A DNA stretch of 64,000 bases from Bicyclus anynana (lineage: Eukaryota; Arthropoda; Insecta; Lepidoptera; Nymphalidae). The DNA lies in NCBI RefSeq assembly GCF_947172395.1, contig NC_069094.1, positions 11,026,292 to 11,090,291 of the forward strand. The letters run 5' to 3'. The notes under the pieces were generated by a model. It saw only the letters and a list, made by a program, of their open reading frames with translations, made no database searches and was not told the origin of the DNA. Positions 43,149 to 54,999 of the stretch are shown piece after piece; position 1 is the first letter of the stretch, and every line of letters begins with the position of its first letter. The translations under genes and the position numbers were made by a program.

Positions 43149-43336
43149 AATAACACTCACGATAGTTTAAATTCTAAAATAGTTGTAGGACATGTTAATC
43201 AGGCATTTCTTACACACTGGGCACTCTAAGCTCGGCCCCGCAATCAATGCGGCCCTCCTAGTTCCTCCCAAATCACTAAACGATAAGCGATATTCATTGA
43301 ACAAGTGCTTGCAGGCTGCAAACCTCATTTTATTAA

Positions 43337-43793
43337 GGCTTAAAGGAGCACAGGCTGACAAATTTTTAAAAAGGCTGAAAGAAGCACAGGCTGACAATTT
43401 ATGAAAGCTGAAAGAAACACAGGCTGACTAATTTTATGAAGGCTGAAAGGAGCACAGGCTGACTAATTTTATGAAGGCTGAAAAGGAGCATAGGCTGACT
43501 AATTTTATGAAGGCTGAAAGGAGCACCGGCTGACAAATTTTATGAAGGCTGAAAGGAGCACAAGCTGTCAAATTTTATGAAGGCTGAAAGGAGCATATGC
43601 CGGCAAATTTTACAAAGGCTGAAAGAAGCATATGCCGACAATTTTTATGAAGGTTGTAAGGAACACAGGCAGACAAATTTTATGAAGCCTGAAAGGAACA
43701 CAGGCTAACAAACTTTATGATGGCTGAAAGGAGCATTGGCTGATAAAATTTTTGAAGGCCTAAAGGAGCAAAGGCTGACACATTTTGTTGAAG
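43337..43793 (+). repeat. Minisatellite, 13 units of about 35 bp
   Basis: Unit: GGCTGAAAGGAGCACAGGCT then GACAAATTTTATGAA. Units are 34-36 bases with 2-8 differences each; the most alike are units 4-7. The unit resembles the inner arm of the foldback MITE (GGAGCATGAGCTGACAAACT). An 8-14 codon periodic frame exists but no protein is recognised. Confidence 0.9.
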
Positions 43794-44125
43794 TCATAAA
43801 ATGAGTTAAGGCTAGCTATAGCCAGCTTTTAGTCCAAAACAGAAGTGAGGGATTGCAACGTTTCTAGATTATTCTGCGGCTTGACAGTCGTAAATGCCGG
43901 TGTAAGGTAGATTCGCAAAATGGCGTCGGACGGTGCTAGCGGGCCTGCAACAAACGACGCGTTGACATGACAAATTTTGGTGCCTCTACCTCTCAACTGA
44001 GAAACTCTATAATCAAGTTTACATAATCTAATGTACGAGTTTGCTTCTACTGGTGACTGAAAAGTGGCTCATTTTTTCACAAAGGTTCAGACTGGCTGTC
44101 TAAGAGGGAGCCTTACATATCTACA

Positions 44126-44320
44126 TCTATAATAATATTTAGAGGAAAGATCTGTATTTTTGTATACTCGTATGTAACGAATAAACTCAAAAACTACTAG
44201 ACCGAATTGAAAAATTCTTTAAAAATACTGAGCTACATTATCAGGGAGTAACATTGTATGTTATCCCCGTATTCCTACGGTAATGGGAACTACACGGGTG
44301 AAACCGCGAGGTTTCGCTAG
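44126..44320 (+). mobile_element. Helitron-like element, near complete
   Basis: Begins TCTATAATAATATTTAGAGG and ends ACACGGGTGAAACCGCGAGG followed by TTTCGCTAG. Confidence 0.6.
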
Positions 44321-44353
44321 TTGTCATTATTGACTGTGCGGCCACTCTTACAG

Positions 44354-44495
44354 TGGAATTCATAGACGTTGTATGGGCCCCCCAGGGGATCATTCAACCA
44401 CTGAGTGTCGAATTTAACCTCTATTTGTTTGAGACTTTAACACTAAGCGGGTGAATGATCCCCTAGGGGTGCCCCTACAACGTCTATGAATACCA
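44354..44495. mobile_element. MITE or foldback element with about 50-bp inverted arms
   Basis: ATTCATAGACGTTGTATGGG and CCAGGGGATCATTCAACC at left recur inverted at right with few mismatches; central loop about 35 bases. Confidence 0.7.
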
Positions 44496-45360
44496 ATGTT
44501 TCTCTTTTCTTTCTCACCTAAATTTTGATCGATCTAAAATTGGAAGCTTGGAAACATGCCTTAACCGTAATTTAATTCCATTGTCTGGCAAGTTCGTTGA
44601 ATGACATTCCCATGATATGCGGGCGACAGGGGGAAAGTCTGCGCGGGTGTGAAATCGTGCGTATGGGAAAGTGAAGTGCATCAGTCGTGGGTTTTTCATT
44701 CATTCATGCCCCCCGGCCCGCGCGGACCATCATTAGTGTTACGTACGTTGTTATATCTTTGGAATTAATAATTCAAAGGACTAAAACATTATTGTTTCTA
44801 TTTGTGTATCTGTGTAAGGTCTTGTTATATTATTTGATATATGCTGTATCAGTCCTAACGTTGTTTTAGTTAATAAAGAGCTGCCCTAGTAGTTTTGTAT
44901 TTATTTATGACATTACATTATTTTGGAAGATCTTGGCAAAAATTCAAATACCTCGATTATAGATCTTAATATTAATGTGACAATTCTACAGGATTGTTAA
45001 ATGTATTCTTCCATCGAAATCTGAAATTCATTCTGGCTTGATCGATTTCCGATCGTATCTGAATTAACGTATTTTTCAATTATTCCCCATATCTTCCATC
45101 AATCCCGAGATCGGTTATATTTGGGTTAGGCCGTTCATTATGCCTATACATCACGCATACAAATGTGGGCATTCAACCGTAGTCATGTGCGAATTTAAAT
45201 TAGCAAAGCTCATTAGTATGCGTCTGTAACATAAAATACATTGCTAGATATTTGACGGATGTAGCCTAGCCAGACACTTAGGGAATATGCTATATTACTT
45301 GAGCATTAATCGTGGTAAGGTTAAGTGAAAAGTTGTTCAAAATAGTTGAAATTATATTAA

Positions 45361-45570
45361 TCATCATTATAAACTCATAATCGGCTCATTGCTGAGCCAG
45401 TCTCTTCCCAAGATGAGAGGGGTTAGGTCAATAGTTCACCACGCTGGCCCAATGCGGATAGACAGACTACACACACACAAAGAATTAAGAAAATTCTCTG
45501 GTATGCAGGTTTCCTCACGATGTTTTTCCTTTACCGTTTTAATTTCAATGCACCCTACAGAAAAGTTGAA
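45361..45570 (-). mobile_element. SINE-A partial copy
   Basis: Body from ATCATCATTATAAACTCATA to GAAAAGTTGAA; a deletion removes the CACGTGATA block and the head is missing. Confidence 0.7.
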
Positions 45571-45605
45571 ATTATATTTGACATAGATACTGAAATTATT
45601 AATAG

Positions 45606-45835
45606 ACACTGTCTCGTTGGTGCAGTGGTGGTGATTGGTGGTTCGGATCACAAAGTCATAGGTTTGAGTCCTTGGTAAGGCTATGAAATTATTCTCAGCC
45701 CGGAGTTGGAAAGTTTAAGTATGCAATTGAAGCAGCGTGGTGGGTCTAAGCTATATATCCTCTCTCCTGTAAGGAGGTAGGCCTAGCCCTGTTGTAGGCT
45801 GTTAAATTAAGCTGATAATGATGAATACTACCTGT
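45606..45835 (+). mobile_element. tRNA-derived SINE-D, near complete
   Basis: A head with GTTGGTGCAGTGGTGGTG and B-box-like GGTTTGAGTCC precedes a body ending GGAGGTAGGCCTAGCCCTG and AAGCTGATAATGATGAA. Confidence 0.65.
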
Positions 45836-46259
45836 ACTACTACTTCACTATATTGGAAATTAATGTCCAAATTGCAACTTTTGAATACATTCGGTTAGGC
45901 GTCGATATTATGTCAGTCAGTTAAAATTAAAGTTGTTAAAACTATTAAGTTTTTATTCAGATATCAAACTTTATTGAGCTTAAATCTTTTATGAATTTAC
46001 TATCTTGCGTTTAATTAATTTTAAACAAAATACAAGTACCTAACGTACCTACTCCTGATATGATAGATTTCACTTTTTCAAAGTGTTGGAAAGCTCTATG
46101 GGACTAGCTACCAGTAATGTAGTACGAGTTTTATGTGTGGGTCAAATTGATATTTCTTGGGTATAGAACCAGTATTTACTAAAGCAAAACCACTGGCCAT
46201 TTGCTGATTAAAACAATGTATTTCCCAATGGATTCCGATACGATGTCCGTGCCTACAGT

Positions 46260-46299
46260 ATACCAACTCATTTACAGTATACTGAAAATGAGTTGGTAT
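46260..46299. repeat. Near-palindrome at an interval of TATGGTGGTGG repeats
   Basis: ATACCAACTCATTT and its complement meet at a central CAGTATACTG, with one mismatch. A GGTGGTATATGGTGG tandem follows. Confidence 0.7.
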
Positions 46300-46561
46300 T
46301 GGTATATGGTGGTGGTATATGGTGGTGGTATTGGTGGTATACTCGTATTAAATATCGAGATTACGATGTACCTAAAGCCTAAAATTAATGTGTCCCAATT
46401 TGTTGTTTACGTTACGCGTCAATGCGAAATATTTTCATTCGTCTCATTACGTCATCGAGTAAATTTTGACCGGCACTGAACGAATGAATTAACTCACTGT
46501 TTTCTTATATTTAATGACACCGTTGTTCTCGATCGACAAAGGTTTTTGTATTAGCTTAAAC

Positions 46562-47110
46562 CAGGGGTCGGCAACCTGCGGTCGATTTAAAATTGCGGTT
46601 CTATAATTGCATTTACAAATTTATTTAATTTATTCGGAAAACCTTTGAAAATTGTCCAATGGAATTATGAGTCAGAAGGAACCAAGTCTACCACCAAATA
46701 GTCATGATCCAAACTTTCAAAAGCCAAGCCAAGCTGCTATCGATTTACTACTCAATCTTATAGTTATACTAGCGGACGCCCCTTGACTTCGTCCGCCCTT
46801 AGAACTCTTTAATCCGACCCTATCGCAGAATTCCCTCTTAGTGGATACCTACTAACTATAAGATACCTCCATGCCAAATTTCCATTTCATTTACGTTTAG
46901 CATTTATATTTTAAGATCATTTTAATCATTTAAATTATCTAATTATAGACTATCGTTTCGTTGTGAAACAATGTAAAGATACGAGTATAAAAAGTACTAT
47001 GTGTAAATAACTAAAAGAAGAAGAGTAGTTTAGTTTAGTGGCTCTTTAAAAACTGTATAGTTTTATATTGTAATTTTTGGTAACTTAACTGAAAAGGTTG
47101 CCGACTCCTG
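46562..47110. mobile_element. hAT-like MITE with 8-bp target duplication
   Basis: TIRs CAGGGGTCGGCAACCT / AGGTTGCCGACTCCTG (one mismatch) are the classic hAT pattern. Flanks GCTTAAAC and GTTTAAAC match at 7 of 8 bases. A Helitron 3' end (CTAGCGGACGCCCC, 46769) is nested inside. Confidence 0.75.
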
Positions 47111-47423
47111 GTTTAAACGTATCAACATGCCTACCATTCCATTCACTCAATAACGTATTGTCGTTGCTAAACAAAAAGCTCTTGTGTAAAATAGAAGCTG
47201 TAACAAGACCTCAAAAGCAAAACTGTGGCATCTGTTAGCAATTATGATTGTAATTGCTTGCTATATGGCCCGCTCGCACGTGGTTTAATTACTGTGGTGT
47301 ATACGATGGTGCTATGTCTACACATAAAGAGGCGTATTTTAGCCGATTTCAGCATAAGCTTGTGCTAGCACATGAGCCTGTTATAGCCAGACATGCCTCA
47401 TTTAATAAATATTGAAACACATA

Positions 47424-47635
47424 CCCGCGTGCGACTTCATCCTCGTAGAATTCAGTTTTTCTTGCAAATCTCGCAAAAACCATGGATTTTGTCGGATTAA
47501 CAAGTAGCCTATATGTTAATCCAGGGTATTGTCTATATTTCTTTTAAATTTGACCCAAATCGGTTGAGTAATTGTGGCGTTTAAGATTAACAAACATCCA
47601 TAAAAACTTTCGCGTTTATATTAGTAGGTTTGTCA
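47424..47635 (-). mobile_element. Helitron-like element, diverged
   Basis: CTCGTAGAATTCAGTTTTTC, CCATGGATTTTGTCGGATTA, AAATCGGTTGAGTAATTGTG and a TTATATTAGTAGG end. Confidence 0.5.
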
Positions 47636-48200
47636 GTCCATACTCCTACAATAAGCAAAAACGTTAACTAATTATGAAGTTCGGACTGTGGTGGCTTTGG
47701 AGGTTGCAGATTTTAAGGGTTCATACGCTCAATTTCCAAAATACCGTACGACGAATACTTTACGACTATAAATTCTCATATTATGTTGAGAAAAACGTAA
47801 AAAAAACCTCTTTTTTACTTGGACGGTTTTTTTTTCTATAATTCTTTACAAATTAGCCATTGATTGCAATCTCACCCTGTCCTGATGGTTAGTGATGATG
47901 CAATCTAAGATGAAAGCGGGCTAACTTCTTAGGCGTAAGATGATAATCTAAATCCACAACCATTTCGGTTTCTACACGACATCGTACCGGAAACTAAATT
48001 GCTTGGCGGTACGTCTTTACATCTTTGCCGCCAGACCTGGACCAATTAAGAAAACCTCAATCAGCCCAACCGGGGATCGAACCCAGGACCTCCGTCTTGT
48101 AATTCCACTGTAGTCCATACTTGGATATCGTAGTGACCTATGGTAGGATCGCTGACAAACCTTCATAAAATGTGGTCTATCTGACTACTGCAGGCGCTCA
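47636..48200. mobile_element. Degenerate foldback MITE copy with nested SINE-B
   Basis: The left half (GTCCATACTCCTACAATAAG; TCGGACTGTGGTGGCTTTGG) and the right half (TATGGTAGGATCGCTGACAA) match the inner arms of the 17.0 kb element; the outer ends are lost. Confidence 0.55.
47850..48108 (-). mobile_element. SINE-B copy nested in a degenerate foldback MITE
   Basis: 3' end through the B box and GACCTCCGTCTTGTAA; the first bases of the head are lost. Confidence 0.75.
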
Positions 48201-48473
48201 GGTCACATAGGAAATTATTATAGGCTGCAACATATGGAAGCTAGAGCTACTTAGCACACTGGGTGTGGTCGTGGAGGCGATATTTTATAGAGGACGGCGA
48301 AATTCAAAGCGTAAGCTTCTATTAGGTTAATTAGAATGACCTCCACCGAGTTGGTGCCAATAAAGCGTACTGAGGGGTGATTTATTTTAACTGATAGCGC
48401 AAGAAACATTGGGGAGAATTTAAAAAATAACTAATTAAATTAGATAATTTTAAATAATATTTCTTAATATCAC

Positions 48474-48711
48474 TCTAGCACACTAATATTATAAAGTTTG
48501 TGTTTAACTGTGTGTGTAAGTGTGTATGTTTGTTACTCCTTTGCGCTACTACTAAAACGATTTGGCTGAAATTTTAAATGGAAATAGATTTTACTCTGGA
48601 TTAACACATAGGCTTTTTCTTGTTAGACTTTTCATCCCGCAAAATCCATGGTTCCCGCGGGATTTGTGAAAAACTGAATTCCACGCGGTCGAAGTCGCGA
48701 TCATCCGCTAG
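48474..48711 (+). mobile_element. Helitron-like element, complete
   Basis: Near CACACTAATATTATAAAGTT at the start, then TTTGGCTGAAATTTTAAATG, CCATGGTTCCCGCGGGATTT, and 3' end ATCATCCGCTAG preceded by a degraded GCGG hairpin. Confidence 0.65.
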
Positions 48712-48964
48712 TATACTATTCCTACTATATTCCATCAGAAAACAGTTCTCTTAAATTAACATTAAAGTAGAGAATTTGACTGTTTTGATTTGCGGAATAT
48801 TCCGGTTAGCTTACTGTGCCTTTTCATTCTTCCCAGAAGTTTCAGTAAGATTTCTCAAGCCGGAGTAGGAATTACCTAAAAGCCCCTGCTTTGAAGAGTA
48901 TGTTAAGGTGTCTATCCTGGTAATTATCATTAACATCTGCTGGCGATTGTTAGAGGTGAGTATT

Positions 48965-49137
48965 GGAATCTCACTTGATGGTAGGTGATTATATGCAATC
49001 TAAGATGGAAACTGGCTAAATTGTTAAGAGTAGGATGAAATCCCCTTTTGATTTCTAATCGACACCGTACCGAAACGCTAAATCGCTTTGCGGTGCGTCT
49101 TTAACGGTAGGGTGGTAACTAGCCACGGCCGAAGCCG
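48965..49137 (-). mobile_element. SINE-B partial copy
   Basis: Body segment from GAATCTCACTTGATGG to GGCCGAAGCC; no tRNA head. Confidence 0.7.
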
Positions 49138-49139
49138 TC

Positions 49140-49215
49140 AAAAAGCTCCATATCCCCTCTCCTATGAGGAGGAAGGCTTGATCATTTAGTGGGCAGTTAA
49201 AATAGGCTAGTAATG
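49140..49215 (+). mobile_element. SINE-D tail fragment
   Basis: CTCCATATCCCCTCTCCTAT and a following GAGGAAGGCTTGATC match the SINE-D 3' part. Confidence 0.5.
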
Positions 49216-49762
49216 ATTAGCAGAAAATAGAAATTCCATACTGAAATAGTAACAAAATTTACTCAAACCAACATTAGATATTGATTTTTATTATAAGGTC
49301 CAAAGTCATTTACGATTGCATAAGAAATGGTTGTATTTAATCATTAGTCTTACAAAAGTTTAATTAAATTCAATCACCAAGCAAATTCTTTATAGTTGAT
49401 ATCGTGCCTACGTTCCACTTCAGTTGCACGTAAAATCGTTGTAAACTAATAACTTGATACCCAGTTCAACGAAACAGCGAAATAATAATGAATAAAATAT
49501 CACAGGACGCCGCGATCGGATAGTCGAAGCACACAATTTGTTTAATAAAGTGAACTCACATAAAGTTTTAATGAGCTCCAATAAATGCCAGATAATTCTA
49601 CGTTGATACTTTAATACGCCGCTGGATAATGTATAGTTAAATTGTTTTTATAATTAGGCTTTCATTAGTAGATCCATTTTGTTTTGTGTGAAAACACAAT
49701 ACTGTTTAATTGTAATTAGCAATGTCTATCACCATTATCGGCCTATTATAATGTACTAGTCG

Positions 49763-49978
49763 TGGCAATAGTTCGAAGAGCCAATGGATGTTGGGGTCCC
49801 AAAGTGCTGGAATGGCGACCCCGCAATAGAAAGCGCAGTGTTGGTCGACCCCCAGGTGGACTGACGACATCAAGCGAGTCGCTGGATACAGGTGGCTCAG
49901 TATCGTGATGTTTGGAAGTCCCTACAAAAGGCCTATCCTGCAATGGACGTCCATCGGCTGATATGATGATGATGATGA
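49763..49978 (+). mobile_element. RTE 3' fragment with (TGA)n tail
   Basis: Begins in the RRADGRW region and ends CGGCTGATATGATGATGATG, with two small internal deletions. Confidence 0.75.
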
Positions 49979-49986
49979 CTCGTACT

Positions 49987-50020
49987 ATAGCAGGCTAATT
50001 CACTAACTTTGACGTATGAT
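49987..50020. mobile_element. End fragment of the same MITE family
   Basis: GCAGGCTAATTCACTAACTT followed by TGACGTATGAT, directly after an RTE tail. Confidence 0.5.
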
Positions 50021-50407
50021 AGTTCACATATTGCCTACCATAGATTACCTCAATAAAATACAATATTCAAAAATGTACGTTTATAGTATTATATTATTTA
50101 CGGTATGACTACGTTTTTTTTACTCGTGATTCCCGATGTTATTCGTTATCTTTTATTTTTTTCCGGTCATCCATTTTATTTGAATCGATAGGCGTGGTGT
50201 AGGAACATGCAGGAGGGATCCGAAGGGTGAATAATGAAGGGTGCAGTGGACAGCTGTTCGGAACATTACTCCGCGGACGATTCATGGCATAGTTCAACTT
50301 AGTTGAATCTGCTAGAGACGTAAACCGTTAAATAACTTGAACACTTCCTAGTTTTTTTAACAGCTATTATAATTGCGGCTATTTAAATAAGAGTTATTTT
50401 TAACGAT

Positions 50408-50870
50408 ATTAGAACATAATGGGAAAGGGGATAGAGCTTAGACCCACCGTGATCTAATGCGGGTAGACGGGCTTAGCGTGATAATTTTGAATGAAACGAA
50501 AATTATTTTTTATTCTCAACAAGTTAGCCTTTTACTACAATAATATCAATCAATTTCATACAATCGCTCTTGATGGTAAGTGATGACACAACCTAAGATG
50601 GAAGCGGGCTTACTTGTTACGATGAGGATGAAAATCCTAACCCCTTTCGGTTTCTACACAACATCTTACCGGAACGCTAAATCGCTTGGCGGTACGTTTT
50701 TGCCGGTAAGGTAGTAACTAGTCACGGCCAAAGCTATTATTCATCCATCATTATCAGATGTTAATGATAATGATCAGGGCCGACGGCTTAACGTGCTCTT
50801 AAAGATACGGGGATAAGACTCCACCAACTTTCCCATTTCAGGCTGAAAATATTAATGAATTTTTAAGAAG
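50408..50870 (-). mobile_element. SINE-D-like copy split by SINE-B
   Basis: Left part (GAAAGGGGATAGAGCTTAGA) and right part (TATCAGATGTTAATGATAAT) match the copy at 60590-60900 in the same order and are interrupted by the SINE-B at 50518-50735. Confidence 0.6.
50518..50735 (-). mobile_element. SINE-B partial copy nested in a SINE-D copy
   Basis: SINE-B body, including CTAAATCGCTTGGCGGTACG, splits a SINE-D-like repeat at 50408-50870. Confidence 0.7.
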
Positions 50871-51501
50871 AAAGAGCAAAATCCCTGAGACGGCGTGTGA
50901 AGTAATGATAATTTTATACTATAGATCGGTTATGTCCCTACAAAATCAAAAAGCAAAAAGTGATCCGAATAATGGGCTACAATACTGAGCGCACACATGC
51001 ACAATTTGGTCTTTTCATTTTGTCATTCCATTATATATTTATTATTACATTGACATAAAATATATTATGTATAGCAAGATTCATCTGAAAGTGAAAAAAG
51101 AAAGTTGAGTTCAAAATATGACCCTCCATGTCACAAACTAAATAAAAGCGTATACAAATAATACCCAAACAATATCACATTACATTCTACAAACGTTCCA
51201 GAATCACAACTCATATTATACTTACTTAGCTACAGCATAAATATCGATGAATTCTGTCCAAAGGCGGCAGTGAAAAGGGTTAGGTCAGCGATAGATAAGG
51301 GAGGACAGTTACCAACGTCTTTGCCAGATCGTAAAGTTATTTCGGCGGACCCAACTTATCTGCGTAAATTTCAATTTGAAATGACACTCCTTTGGGATCC
51401 AATCCTAGATTATAGATACATAAACAGTTCATTTGGAAGCAAAGATAAAAGCTCGTATTAGGTATTGAAATCTAACTTGTATTATAACAAGTACCTAGAA
51501 G

Positions 51502-51805
51502 CAGTAGCGGATTTACAAATTTGCCGCCAGTAGGCTTTTTTTTTTAATTTAATTTTTGCAGCCCCTGAACTCTGAAATTCGATAGGTATCGAATCAATAC
51601 AATTACCATAAATTGTTTCAATATAATTGCAAGTTTTAATATCTTTGTAAAACTGTATAGGGAATACAGGACTAAAATATTAGAATTATGGTTACATTTT
51701 CTTCATTTCTGTAGAAGATAAAGTTTTTTGGGCCAAATTTGCCGCCCTCTAAAATCTGCGGCCCTAAGCTCCAGCCTACTTAGCCTACTGGTAAATCCAC
51801 AACTG
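51502..51805. mobile_element. hAT-like MITE
   Basis: TIRs CAGTAGCGGATTTAC and the inverse of CAGTTGTGGATTTAC; flanks CCTAGAAG and CCTACGAG match at 6 of 8 bases. Interior non-coding with TTTGCCGCC near both ends. Confidence 0.65.
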
Positions 51806-52531
51806 CCTACGAGTTGATATGTTTTACGTAATTTATTACATACGATTACGAGTATTGGTAGATTTAGTGCCCTTAAATTTCCTAATTTATGTTAAATTTC
51901 CTAATTTTAATTAAAAATATTATATAAGATAGCTTTAAAACAGCCTAACGTCCTAATTTAGAAGCTTAGCTTTTTAAATATTACATACAATAAACAACTA
52001 AGAAGTTCAAAAAATGTAAATTGTATGTACCGAACTTCATAAATGGGTATGGTAAGAGAAGGCTGGAATATATTGTTCCAACAATCTTTAACGATTTTCC
52101 GGATGCGGTAAAGAATCTTCTAAAAGATACCGAACGTACATAAGCAGAAACTAAAGAATTATTTTTTGGGACAGCCTGTGTAGCGTCGCAGCACCGGTTC
52201 ACTCACACTTTTATTTAACTACCCTATAATGATTATTCTTGGTATTTATCCTCTTCTGTTTGTTAATCTGTTTATTTATCCTCTTCTGTTTGTTAATAAT
52301 GTTCTGTTTGTTCCTAAATATTGTATTATGCAATAATAACCAGTGCACAGTAAAACCAACTGTGGTTTGTGTTGCACTATGGTTAGGCTTAAATTCAATG
52401 TGTTGTTTGTTGAATAATAAATAAATAAATAAATAATAAAATAAACCAATAGATACCTAACCTGCCCCACCTCTTGGTTTAAAAAATAATAATAAATTCC
52501 TAAATTGATCAGAAGTGGGACCTAGACCCAA
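51806..52531. repeat. Segmental duplication, copy 1, with about 460-bp insertion
   Basis: The outer parts (51806-51979 and 52440-52531) match the contiguous copy 2 at 52540-52800. The middle piece ends in (AATA)n and looks like an inserted retroposon. Confidence 0.7.
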
Positions 52532-52539
52532 ATACACCT

Positions 52540-52800
52540 CTGCCTACGAGTTGAAATGTTTTACGTAATTTATTACATACGATTACGAGTATTGGTAGAT
52601 TTAATACCCACATTATGTTAAATTTCCTAATTTTAATTAAAAATGTTATATGTATAACATAGCGTCAAAACAGCCTAACGTATTAATTTAGAAACTTATC
52701 TTTTTAAATAAATCATTAGATACCTAACCTGCCCCACCTCTTGGTTTAAAAAAAAAATAATAAATTCCTAAATTGATCAGAAGTGGGACCTAGTCCTAAA
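52540..52800. repeat. Segmental duplication, copy 2 (empty site)
   Basis: GCCTACGAGTTGAAATGTTT, AACAGCCTAACGTATTAATT, TAACCTGCCCCACCTCTTGG and TGATCAGAAGTGGGACCTAG, without the insertion. Confidence 0.7.
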
Positions 52801-52896
52801 GTCTAGTCACCTCCCTCACCAAATACACATTTGCACCAAATAAGTCGTCATCAAATGATCGCAGTAGAAAGTCTACTTCAAAACTTTTTTGAATTA

Positions 52897-53134
52897 TAAG
52901 CCCCCATTCGCTCAAGCGTTTTTTTAATGGACGTTAAAAAGCGTTGTAATATAGTATGAAGTTAAATGAAGCTCTATCTCCAACGCCCAAAATTGAAAAT
53001 GCAACACAGCTCGAAAAAAAGCGTCGCGTATTTAAAACGCTAATGTGTGAACATGTAGGTACTTGGGAATGCATTTGTTGTATTTGAACGCTTTTTTAAC
53101 GCCCGATAAAAACGTTCGTAAGAATGGAGGCTTA
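52897..53134. mobile_element. Second copy of the TTCGCACG-family MITE
   Basis: TAAGCCCCCATTCGCTCAAG at left, AAGAATGGAGGCTTA at right; interior collinear with 10628-10860 (GTCGCG..TTTAAAACGCT). Confidence 0.7.
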
Positions 53135-53550
53135 AGGCGATATTTTTAAATGGGTCAATATTTTAATCTACCAACAAGAAAAGTGCTTCAAAGTTAACCG
53201 TAAAATGCTGAAAAATTAAGTTTCCAAACAGTTCTAATCTAGCACAAGGGCATTGCAGAGCGGAGGCACGCTTCTTAATTCCCTTTCATAAACTTTTATC
53301 CCACATTCATTGTACCACTTGTGTAAGAAGATTAGTCTAGTCTTTTATGGTCGTTTTATTAGGTACATCACGGCCAGACTCGGAAAATTGGCCTAACAGT
53401 TATAACAGCATATAAGATAGTTTTAATCTTAATGATAGGGCGTTGTAACTAACACAACCCGCTTTCAAACTAAACTTTTATATCATATTTCTGAATTTTA
53501 TTTATATGTTTTAACTTTACAGTTCGACTGTTTTTTTTTTATTCACTATA

Positions 53551-53742
53551 AGTTAGCCTTTGACTACAATCTCACCTGATGGTAATGTATAAGATGAAAT
53601 CGGGCTAATTTGTTAGGAGGAGGATAAAAATCCACACCCCTTTCGGTGTCTACACGACATCGTACCGGATAGCTAAATCGCTTGGCGGTACGTCTTTGTC
53701 GTTAGGGTGGTAACTAGCCACGGCCGAAGCCTCTCACCAGCC
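53551..53742 (-). mobile_element. SINE-B partial copy
   Basis: Body from AAGTTAGCCTTTGACTAC to GCCTCTCACCAGCC; head missing. Confidence 0.7.
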
Positions 53743-53935
53743 AAAAACGATATTAGACACTTTGCCTTACATAGGTGTTGGTTAACATATAAATGCAGAC
53801 ACAAAGACCTTCAGTTTTTACTGTGCAGTTTTAACAGTACAGCTAATCGAAATTTCATTCAAAATCATAAGAAAAAACTAGACATTTAAATCTGTACAAA
53901 GATAGTTCTTAATTTTGTCTACAAACGAAATCATA

Positions 53936-54066
53936 TCAGCCGATGGACATCCACTGCAGGACATAGGCCTTTTGCAGTGACTTCCAAACATCACGATACT
54001 GCCACCTGCATCCAGAGAATGCCTGCGACTTGCTTGACGTCGTCAGTCCCCCTGGTGGGTGGGTCG
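53936..54066 (-). mobile_element. RTE 3' fragment, minus orientation
   Basis: Covers the last 130 bases of the element; the (TGA)n tail is reduced to CATATCAG. Confidence 0.7.
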
Positions 54067-54334
54067 TGGTACAAACGAAAGCAATAAGAAAATAATATCA
54101 TTTTATTTGAGAAACGCAATAATCGTACAATATATCACAATTCTCTTTAAAATGTAGTCCTTAATATTATAAAATTAGGGAAAGTATCCGTGCAAAGTTG
54201 TGCTGTCAACAAAATTGTAATTAATGTAAGCTTCGGATGATCCAATATCGAAGTTTTGTTGGAGATCAGATACGGAAACTTGGCGGGAAGTGAACGAGGA
54301 AACTGTTACTTTGACTGGCTCAAATTATTTATTA

Positions 54335-54545
54335 CTAGCGGACGCCCGCGACTTTGTACACGTGAAATTCAGTTTTCCAGAAATACCGCGGAAGCCATAG
54401 ATTTTCCGGGGATAAAATTTTACTTGTATGTTGCTTTATAACCTCTTCTATCATCCAGTAATAGTCCCTTTAAAATTGGTTAATCCATTCCAGATATTAG
54501 CCCGGACAAACACATAGACAGACCAACAAAATTTAGTTTGTTTGT
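54335..54545 (-). mobile_element. Helitron-like element
   Basis: CTAGCGGACGCCCGCGACTT, ATAGATTTTCCGGGGATAAA and ATTAGCCCGGACAAACAC. Confidence 0.6.
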
Positions 54546-54600
54546 GTTTTAGTATCGTGTAAATAATGATTTGAGAAAACAGGAAGGCTTATATATGGAA

Positions 54601-54732
54601 TATAAATAAGCCTTCCTCGATAAATGGGCTATCTAACACTGAAAGAATTTTCCAAATCGGACCAGCAGTTCCTGAGATTAGCGCGTTCAATCAAACAAAC
54701 AAACTCTTGAGCTTTATAATATTAGTATAGAT
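54601..54732 (-). mobile_element. Helitron-like 5' half
   Basis: CCTTCCTCGATAAATGGGCT, GGACCAGCAGTTCCTGAG, (CAAA)n and TAATATTAGTATAGAT. Confidence 0.65.
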
Positions 54733-54999
54733 TAATTTACTGATATTTCAGCGCGACTTCGTCTTTAAAATTCCATTGGTGTCTCAATAGCTTCACGGTA
54801 AAAGGACCGGAGTATACAAAGGTCATAGAATATAATTGTTGTAGCCACAAAACACTTTTTCCAACTAATTTGTAATTGGAGAGGAACGTGACTATTGGTC
54901 GTAATTTAAAATTATGGCAAAAAAAACTGGTAGTTTTCATTAAAGATAAGCATTCCTGATAATTTCTAATATGCTAACCCGTACATTGTTTGCTTGTGA

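Noticed and set aside
43337..43793. CRISPR-like array
   Set aside because: The units are contiguous with no unique spacers, in a eukaryotic transposon context; it is a minisatellite.
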